Positions 7,307 to 11,312 of a stretch of DNA of 11,312 nucleotides are shown here, one piece after another (positions within the stretch are counted from its first letter, which is position 1; each line of letters begins with the position of its first letter). A model generated the notes under the pieces. It searched no databases, was not told where the DNA came from, and saw only the letters and a program-made list of their open reading frames with translations. The translations under genes and the position numbers were made by a program. The DNA comes from WLJO01 sp032117595 (GTDB lineage: Bacteria; Actinomycetota; Acidimicrobiia; Acidimicrobiales; Ilumatobacteraceae). The stretch spans positions 1 through 11,312 of the forward strand of contig JAULYZ010000022.1 of assembly GCA_032117595.1 (NCBI GenBank). Direction: 5' to 3'.

Positions 7307-7536
7307 CAGTTGGCGTTCTCGTGAAGTGCCTCGGCGGCCGCTTGGAATCGGTTGAGCAGTTCCTTGCCGCCGATCCACACGCACATGTGCGGATCGCACT
7401 GCTTCAACTCGCCCGATTGCCAGCGTCCGTCCTTGTCGAAGATTCCCACCACACCGGTCCGGCTCTCCACACGGATGAACCCATCGGGCAGTAGGTCGTA
7501 GGTAGCCCCGCTCAGCGGGTGTTTCAGCGTGCGCAT
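7306..7536 (-). CDS. Small protein upstream of the Rieske oxygenase, 76 aa, unknown function
   Basis: A short gene placed 14 bases before the Rieske oxygenase and clearly in the same operon. The protein opens MRTLKHPLSGATYDLLPDG. It has a probable beta-rich middle (FIRVESRTGVVGIFDKDGRW) and a helical end (LLNRFQAAAEALHE). Cys47, His50 and Cys52 form a C-x2-H-x-C motif (CDPHMC) that could hold a metal or act in redox, but this is inference. No membrane segment or signal peptide is seen. The ATG at 7536 is preceded by an AGGGGGAT ribosome binding site; the longer open frame upstream lacks such support and is Arg/Pro-rich, unlike protein. I do not recognise the family. Its placement suggests an accessory role for the oxygenase. 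Confidence 0.72.
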   Translation of the reverse strand: MRTLKHPLSGATYDLLPDGFIRVESRTGVVGIFDKDGRWQSGELKQCDPHMCVWIGGKELLNRFQAAAEALHENAN

Positions 7537-7569
7537 CCGGATCCCCCTCGTCGTGGCTCGCGTAGCGCC

Positions 7570-7575
7570 ACAGTA
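7570..7575 (-). promoter_or_regulatory. Candidate -10 element of the oxygenase operon
   Basis: On the minus strand TACTGT fits TANNNT and lies 34 bases before the first gene's ATG, leaving room for a short leader with its ribosome binding site. A small inverted repeat (GTGGC 7553-7557 and GCCAC 7567-7571) falls in the presumed leader. No good -35 box is visible. Confidence 0.28.
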
Positions 7576-7601
7576 GCCAAGGCGGCGACTTCGGCCGATT
7601 C

Positions 7602-7618
7602 CCGGAGCGGCGGTCCGG
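7602..7618. other. Short inverted repeat between membrane protein and oxygenase operon
   Basis: CCGGA (7602-7606) and TCCGG (7614-7618) pair around a 7-base loop, 22 bases past the membrane-protein stop on the minus strand. It may be a weak terminator separating that gene from the oxygenase operon. There is no T-run. Confidence 0.22.
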
Positions 7619-7639
7619 CCGGTGCGGGTTGGCGTCGTT

Positions 7640-8032
7640 TCAGTTGGCCCTGCGGACCCGGCCGGCGAGCGCAGCGAGCGACGTGAGAAGCCCGGCGCCG
7701 GCGAGCGCGGCCTCACCGATGGCAATGCCCGGGCTTGGCCCCGCATCCACCGCTGCCGAGACACCGAGCAGCGCGACCCCGGCTGCCGCGGCGAGGGGCC
7801 AGCGACGCCAGTTGGTCCCCGCAGCGGCAGCCACGAGCACGAGGATCACGAACGGGATCGGGCTCCACCAGGTGACGGTCGCGTCGGAGCCCATCCACCA
7901 GGGCGGCTTGCCGAAGGAGTTGGCCGCGTCGGCCAGCGTGAGCATCGCCGGGATCGTGAGCGACCAGCCCACAGCGAGCGTCCAGCGCCATCCCTCGGTG
8001 AGTTGGCCCGGCCGGTAATCGTCGAGATCCAT
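7640..8032 (-). CDS. Small integral membrane protein, 130 aa, unknown function
   Basis: I do not recognise this gene. After a short polar N-terminus (MDLDDYRPGQ) there are four likely membrane segments: about 14-36, 55-72, 79-95 and 103-124. Between the first two sits a Trp-rich loop (GKPPWWMGSD and TVTWW). The C-terminus is short and basic (GRVRRAN), as expected for a cytoplasmic end. The ATG at 8032 was preferred because the frame upstream runs antisense into the glycosyltransferase gene. A TAGCGT hexamer lies ten bases before it and no well-spaced Shine-Dalgarno is seen. The gene is divergent from the glycosyltransferase with a 96-base gap. The opposite strand is also open here, but the run of hydrophobic helices makes this strand the coding one. 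Confidence 0.66.
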   Translation of the reverse strand: MDLDDYRPGQLTEGWRWTLAVGWSLTIPAMLTLADAANSFGKPPWWMGSDATVTWWSPIPFVILVLVAAAAGTNWRRWPLAAAAGVALLGVSAAVDAGPSPGIAIGEAALAGAGLLTSLAALAGRVRRAN

Positions 8033-8042
8033 CGCCTCGGGA

Positions 8043-8048
8043 ACGCTA
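8043..8048 (-). promoter_or_regulatory. Candidate -10 element of the small membrane protein gene
   Basis: TAGCGT on the minus strand matches TANNNT, ten bases before ATG, which would give a leader of only about 3 bases. Weaker than the two 7-base cases because the spacing is less exact. Confidence 0.25.
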
Positions 8049-8115
8049 TCGGTCGGGGGCGGCACGGCTGTGCGGCGACGGTATGGCCGACCGGTGGCCG
8101 CAGGGGAGCGAGCGG

Positions 8116-8121
8116 TACCCT
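8116..8121 (+). promoter_or_regulatory. Leaderless-type -10 element of the glycosyltransferase gene
   Basis: TACCCT matches TANNNT and is followed by exactly seven bases and then the ATG at 8129, placing the predicted transcript start at the start codon. The nearest purine-rich run (GGGGAG, 8103-8108) is 20 bases away, too far to be a ribosome binding site. Confidence 0.42.
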
Positions 8122-8128
8122 CTCGGCG

Positions 8129-8878
8129 ATGTCGCACGAGTCCTTTGGCACGCTGTCGATCTTCTTCCCGATGTGGAACGAGGAGGCCTATGTGCACCGT
8201 GCGATCGACGCAGCGACCGAGGCATGCGTCGCTCTCGTCGAGGCCGGCGAGATCAGCGACTACGAGCTCATCATCGTCGACGACGCATCCACCGATGCCA
8301 CGCCCCGCCTCGCCGACGAACTCGCAGCGTCCGACCGGCACGTTCGGGTGGTGCATCACCCGGTGAACCGCAAGTTGGGCGGCGCGATGAAGACCGGGTT
8401 CGGCGCCGCCACCGGCGATCTCGTGCTGTACACCGACGCCGACCTTCCCTTCGACATGGCCGAGATCTCCAAGGCCTGCCGGATCATGCGTCTGTACGAG
8501 TCGGACATCGTGAGCGCCTACCGGCTCGACCGAACCGGTGAGGGTCAACTCCGCGCGGTGTACACCTTCGTGTACAACCTGCTCATTCGCCGACTCTTCG
8601 GCGTGCGCATGCGCGACATCAACTTTGCGTTCAAGTTGTGCAAGCGGCGGATCTTCGATCACATCGAGCTCGTGAGCGAAGGGTCCTTCATTGACGCCGA
8701 GCTCATCATCCGTGCCAAGAAGCTTGGTTTCGAGGTCACTCAGTTCGGAGTCGACTACTTCCCGCGCACGCGCGGCGTGTCCACGCTCAGCTCTCCGAAG
8801 GTCATCGTGAAGATCGTGCGCGAGATGCTGGCGCTCCGCAGGGAGTTGCGCGACATCACGCCGGTCGTGACCCGCTGA
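8129..8878 (+). CDS. Family 2 glycosyltransferase (polyprenyl-phosphate sugar transferase type), 249 aa
   Basis: The protein has the GT-A fold signature of family 2: the N-terminal strand and nucleotide pocket (LSIFFPMWNEE, residues 9-19; DDAST, 51-55) and the DxD-type metal and nucleotide site in YTDADLP (101-107, Asp103 and Asp105). Later conserved stretches are RDINFAFKL (162-170) and EGSFIDAELIIRAKKLG (184-200). No C-terminal membrane segments follow, and at 249 residues it matches the short soluble dolichol/polyprenyl-phosphate mannose synthase group. It probably moves a sugar from a nucleotide donor to a lipid carrier at the inner membrane face; donor and acceptor are not readable. The ATG at 8129 was chosen over a 169-residue upstream extension because the extension overlaps the divergent membrane gene and the leaderless promoter fits. 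The next gene downstream acts on cell wall. Confidence 0.9.
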   Translation: MSHESFGTLSIFFPMWNEEAYVHRAIDAATEACVALVEAGEISDYELIIVDDASTDATPRLADELAASDRHVRVVHHPVNRKLGGAMKTGFGAATGDLVLYTDADLPFDMAEISKACRIMRLYESDIVSAYRLDRTGEGQLRAVYTFVYNLLIRRLFGVRMRDINFAFKLCKRRIFDHIELVSEGSFIDAELIIRAKKLGFEVTQFGVDYFPRTRGVSTLSSPKVIVKIVREMLALRRELRDITPVVTR

Positions 8879-8948
8879 CCATGCTGGCAGCGAGCCGTGA
8901 GACGGGCGTCACCCGACGCCACCCCAAACGGCACCCCGGCTAGCCTTT

Positions 8949-8983
8949 CCCGCCGAGCAGGCGGGTGTTCCCGCAGGCCCTGC
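8949..8983 (+). other. Cluster of overlapping inverted repeats upstream of the L,D-transpeptidase
   Basis: Three short inverted repeats share bases: CCCGCC (8949-8954) with GGCGGG (8960-8965); GCGGG (8961-8965) with CCCGC (8970-8974); and GCAGG (8973-8977) with CCTGC (8979-8983). The first two cannot form together. They lie about 70 bases after the glycosyltransferase stop and 47 bases before the transpeptidase start. A TAGCCT hexamer (8941-8946) just before them could be a -10 box. They may be a terminator without T-run, or leader structure; the rest of 8879-9029 shows nothing else. Confidence 0.35.
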
Positions 8984-9012
8984 CCCAACATCAACGCACC
9001 GACGACGCACAG

Positions 9013-9022
9013 AGGAGGGAGG
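9013..9022 (+). promoter_or_regulatory. Strong ribosome binding site of the L,D-transpeptidase
   Basis: AGGAGGGAGG ends seven bases before the ATG at 9030, the best Shine-Dalgarno match in the window. It fixes this start and suggests a well-translated gene. Confidence 0.8.
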
Positions 9023-9029
9023 CGACGGG

Positions 9030-10121
9030 ATGAACCCCCACGGACTGCGCCGTTGGGCTCCTGCGCTGACTGCCTCGGTCGTGCTCGGTGCCGTCGGTAT
9101 CGCCGGTGCGTACGGCGGTGGTGACGATGCCGTGTCGACGGTCGACACCGAGGTGCTCGACAGCGTGCTCGACGAGGATTCGCTGCCGGGAGCCGGCTCT
9201 GCGAGCGGGCCGAGCGAGTCGGCACCCGAGGTCACCGAGGCACCGCCGAGCACCGCCGCCAAGACCACGCTCAAACGGGTGCTCGCCAAGGGGTCGAGGG
9301 GCAAAGACGTGCGGCGGGTCCAACAACGCCTCGTCGACCTCGGGTACGACCCGGGAATGGTCGATGGGGTCTTTGGCGAAAAGACGCGCTCTGCGGTCTG
9401 GGCCTTCGAGAAACTTGTCATGGGGGTGCCCGCCCGCAAGGTGACGGGCAAGGTCAACGACAAGATGTGGCAGCGGATGCAGGACCGCCTCGTCGTGCGA
9501 CCCAAGCGCAAGAAGACCACCAAGGTTCACCTCGAGGTGTACCTGCCCGAGCAGGTAGCGGTGCTCTTCGAGGGCGGCAAAGTGCGACTCATCACCCACA
9601 TCTCCTCGGGCACGGGCAAGTTCTGGGAAGAGTTGGTCACGATCGACCCGGGTGAGGACGGCAACGTGAACGGCAAAGCCCCGATCCAGGCCATCGTGCG
9701 GGGCTTCTCGGTGACTCCGGGCGGCACGTACAAGTTCAACCGTCGGTATGTCGATCCGGCGACCGGGGGCTGGCGAGAGGGACGGCTCGGGCGCATGTAC
9801 AAGCCCGTGTACTTCAACAAGGGCATTGCGGTGCATGGGTCCGGCAACGTGCCGTCGTACCCGGCATCGCACGGTTGCATCCGCATCCCGATGCACATCG
9901 CCGAGTACTTCCCCGAACTCGTGAAGAACGGTGATCAGGTCTTCGTGTTCGACGGCAAGAAGTCGCCCGAGTACTACGGCGCCCAGCCGCCGAGGGCCGA
10001 CTCGATCACTCGTGTGACCACCACGACCACCACCACGACCACCACGGTCAAGAAGACGACCACCACGGTCAAGAAGACCACGACGACCACGACGAGTTCG
10101 AGCAGCATCCCGCCCGAGTGA
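9030..10121 (+). CDS. Secreted L,D-transpeptidase (YkuD) with peptidoglycan-binding domain and Thr-rich tail, 363 aa
   Basis: L,D-transpeptidases make 3-3 cross-links in peptidoglycan or attach proteins to it. The N-terminus has basic residues (GLRRW), a hydrophobic helix (about 10-27) and an AGA site at 25-27, so it is exported by Sec. A disordered Ser/Glu/Pro linker (30-80) leads to a PG_binding_1 domain (about 86-150; GSRGKDVRRVQQRLVDLGY). The YkuD catalytic domain spans about 165-308 and has the full active-site signature: His269-Gly and SHGCIRI (280-286), with nucleophile Cys283 and Arg285. After residue 328 the tail is nearly all Thr: ten in a row, then two TVKK blocks, then Ser. Such tails are plausible O-glycosylation or wall-spanning sites. 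The gene follows a glycosyltransferase on the same strand and converges on ppx. Confidence 0.95.
   Translation: MNPHGLRRWAPALTASVVLGAVGIAGAYGGGDDAVSTVDTEVLDSVLDEDSLPGAGSASGPSESAPEVTEAPPSTAAKTTLKRVLAKGSRGKDVRRVQQRLVDLGYDPGMVDGVFGEKTRSAVWAFEKLVMGVPARKVTGKVNDKMWQRMQDRLVVRPKRKKTTKVHLEVYLPEQVAVLFEGGKVRLITHISSGTGKFWEELVTIDPGEDGNVNGKAPIQAIVRGFSVTPGGTYKFNRRYVDPATGGWREGRLGRMYKPVYFNKGIAVHGSGNVPSYPASHGCIRIPMHIAEYFPELVKNGDQVFVFDGKKSPEYYGAQPPRADSITRVTTTTTTTTTTVKKTTTTVKKTTTTTTSSSSIPPE
10016..10098 (+). repeat. Low-complexity Thr-codon tract with 21-base tandem repeat
   Basis: An ACC/ACG codon run encodes the poly-Thr tail of the transpeptidase. Within it two adjacent 21-base units (10038-10058 and 10059-10079) differ at one base and each contains GTCAAGAAG. 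Such a tract can change length by slippage in whole codons. Confidence 0.8.
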
Positions 10122-10156
10122 GCGTGGGTTGGTGCGGTGGCGACTGCCGCCGGGCC

Positions 10157-10173
10157 GCAGCGTTGGGCGCTGC
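10157..10173. terminator. Shared hairpin between the convergent transpeptidase and ppx genes
   Basis: GCAGCG (10157-10162) and CGCTGC (10168-10173) form a perfect 6-base stem with a 5-base loop. It abuts the ppx stop codon and lies 35 bases past the transpeptidase stop, so it could act on both strands. It has no T-run. The remainder of this 52-base gap shows nothing else. Confidence 0.42.
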
Positions 10174-11312
10174 TCAGCCCGCCCGGAACTCCACCGCAAG
10201 GCCCGTGACCTCGGCGAGGAGATCGCTGCGTTCGCCCGCTGAGTAGAACTCGAGGTCGAGGTTGGTGCCGGGGGTGACGCCGGTGGCCTCGATGACGAGC
10301 GTGCGGCCCTCTCGGCTGGCGCCCACGGTCCGGACCCGCTGATCGTGACTTCGGTCGAGGCCGATGGCAACGCGCAGGATCGCGGCGAGGACTCGGACTA
10401 CCTCCTGCGATCGGGCATCGAGCCGCGCGAAGTCGGGGTGGGATGCCTTTGGCGCCGACTTCCGGTGATAACGCGCCACCATGGCGATGATCTCGATCTC
10501 GTTATCGGTGAAGCCGGTGAGGTCGTCACTGTTTCGGATCACGTAGTACGAGTGCAGGTGGTGCTTGCTGTGCGAGATGACGAGGCCCACGTTGGCGAGC
10601 AGTGCGGCTGCCTCGAGATAGTCGCGCGCTGCGACATCGAGTCGGTGCAGGCTTGCTGTGGCGTCGAACAACTGGAGCGCTAGGTCCGACACGTGCGCCG
10701 AGTGAACGAGATCGTCGTCGCAGCGCTCGGCGAGGTGTCGGACACCCGCTCTCGCCACGTCGCGTAGGTGATGGCCGACCCTCGCGGCGCCCCCCTGTGT
10801 GCGCTCGAGGGTGTCGAGCAGCACTCCCTCCCGGAGGGCGTAGTCGGAGAAGAGGAACTCGTCGATCCCGAGCGCATCGGCGACTCCCTCGAGCACGAGT
10901 GCCCCCGCCACCACGATGTCGGCCCGGTCGCTCTCCACGCCGGGCAGCAAGCGTCGCTCCTCGGTGGTTCGGGCAGTGAGGAGGGACTCGACGACGAGGT
11001 CGATGTCGTCGCGGGAGAACTCGAAGCAGTTGTAGGTGCGCAGGTCGTCGCGCCCGTCGAGGGCTGCGGCAATCCGAACGACTGCTTCGGCGCTTCCCGA
11101 CGACGCAACCCCGATGTCGAACCCAATCCGGCGTGCCACCCGCTCGAACGTGGCCAGCATCGAGCGCACGTGCGCACGGCACTCTTTCACCCCGCGATCG
11201 GTGACAGTGCCCCCGGGGAAGAAGCGGTCGGTCAAACGAACGGCCCCGAGCTTGAAGCTTCGGGCCGCAAGGGTCTCGCCACGGTGGCCGAGCAGGACCT
11301 CGGTGCTGCCCC
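10174..11312 (-). CDS. ppx: Ppx/GppA family exopolyphosphatase (5'-partial)
   Basis: The family removes phosphate from polyphosphate or from pppGpp, linking it to stringent response and phosphate storage. The gene enters from the right edge: 378 codons are visible and the first residues are GSTE, the end of the conserved GGGSTE phosphate loop, so roughly the first 140 residues are missing and the full protein should be near 500-520 residues, as in two-domain Ppx. Visible landmarks are FKLGAVRLTDRFF, then SDRADIVVAGALVLEGV and FLFSDYALREGVLLD of the ASKHA domain. The HD-like C-terminal domain follows (HSAHVSDLALQLF, LLANVGLVISHSKHHLHSYY, and ARYHRKSAPKASHPDF). The HD-domain His-Asp pair is replaced here by LANVG, as I recall for other Ppx proteins. 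A start at the TTG at 11235 is rejected because it would remove the phosphate loop. Choice between exopolyphosphatase and pppGpp phosphatase is unresolved. Confidence 0.93.
   Translation of the reverse strand, partial: GSTEVLLGHRGETLAARSFKLGAVRLTDRFFPGGTVTDRGVKECRAHVRSMLATFERVARRIGFDIGVASSGSAEAVVRIAAALDGRDDLRTYNCFEFSRDDIDLVVESLLTARTTEERRLLPGVESDRADIVVAGALVLEGVADALGIDEFLFSDYALREGVLLDTLERTQGGAARVGHHLRDVARAGVRHLAERCDDDLVHSAHVSDLALQLFDATASLHRLDVAARDYLEAAALLANVGLVISHSKHHLHSYYVIRNSDDLTGFTDNEIEIIAMVARYHRKSAPKASHPDFARLDARSQEVVRVLAAILRVAIGLDRSHDQRVRTVGASREGRTLVIEATGVTPGTNLDLEFYSAGERSDLLAEVTGLAVEFRAG

Noticed and set aside
5792..7324. Plus-strand open frame of 510 codons opposite the Rieske oxygenase
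   Set aside because: It mirrors the real gene in antisense, a common effect of GC-rich codon use. The opposite strand has all Rieske and iron motifs, and this frame shows none.
7622..8128. 169-codon upstream extension of the glycosyltransferase
   Set aside because: Its Arg/Gly/Pro-rich residues do not resemble the family, it overlaps a divergent membrane protein gene, and the ATG at 8129 starts the conserved domain with a fitting promoter.
8991..10370. Minus-strand open frame of 459 codons opposite the L,D-transpeptidase
   Set aside because: It overlaps the ppx 3' end and is antisense to a gene with an intact YkuD site and strong ribosome binding site; it has no recognisable domain.
11233..11235. 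TTG as the start of ppx
   Set aside because: The frame continues upstream through the conserved GSTE loop to the window edge, so the gene is simply cut off.
1..11312. CRISPR arrays, tRNA or rRNA genes, transposons, phage genes, toxin-antitoxin or defence islands
   Set aside because: I looked for regular repeats, cloverleaf-like sequence, transposase or integrase motifs and small overlapping gene pairs and saw none. The only tandem repeat is the Thr-codon tract.

Overview
The window is GC-rich and gene-dense, with short intergenic gaps, Shine-Dalgarno-free starts beside strong ones, and several actinobacterial-style proteins: a secreted L,D-transpeptidase with a poly-Thr tail, a long Ppx-type phosphatase and a pilB-pilC-prepilin operon. 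I infer an actinobacterium, possibly of the Acidimicrobiia type. That placement rests on style and protein resemblance, not on a marker gene. No rRNA, tRNA, CRISPR, insertion sequence or phage gene was seen, and no gene-free stretch exceeds about 150 bases.

Left part (1-4839, minus strand): a type IV pilus operon read right to left. It runs pilB (assembly ATPase), pilC (inner-membrane platform), a small type IV prepilin, then a large modular prepilin that carries a von Willebrand factor A (VWA) domain and leaves the window at its left edge. The four genes are packed tightly: a 7-base gap, then a 4-base overlap, then an 8-base overlap. They are probably co-translated. The VWA pilin is the most interesting protein here, because it suggests a filament carrying a metal-dependent adhesive module. 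Upstream of pilB is a 307-residue soluble coiled-coil protein of unknown function (4921-5844), separated by a short gap with a 20-base palindrome.

Middle part (5918-8032, minus strand): a Rieske non-haem iron oxygenase alpha subunit preceded by a 76-residue companion protein with a Cys-x2-His-x-Cys motif, in an apparent two-gene operon. No ferredoxin, reductase or beta subunit is visible. Further right is a small four-helix membrane protein.

Right part: a plus-strand family 2 glycosyltransferase (8129-8878), divergent from the membrane protein, is followed by a secreted L,D-transpeptidase (9030-10121) with a peptidoglycan-binding domain and a Thr-rich tail. Both point to the cell envelope. 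Converging on the transpeptidase from the right edge is a Ppx/GppA exopolyphosphatase (10174-11312). It lacks its N-terminus, and its first visible residues are the conserved GSTE phosphate loop.

Two genes with no Shine-Dalgarno sequence (coiled coil and glycosyltransferase) share the same arrangement of a TANNNT hexamer exactly 7 bases before ATG. This suggests leaderless transcripts and supports the starts chosen. The main-text claims come from reading motifs by eye; no database search was possible.
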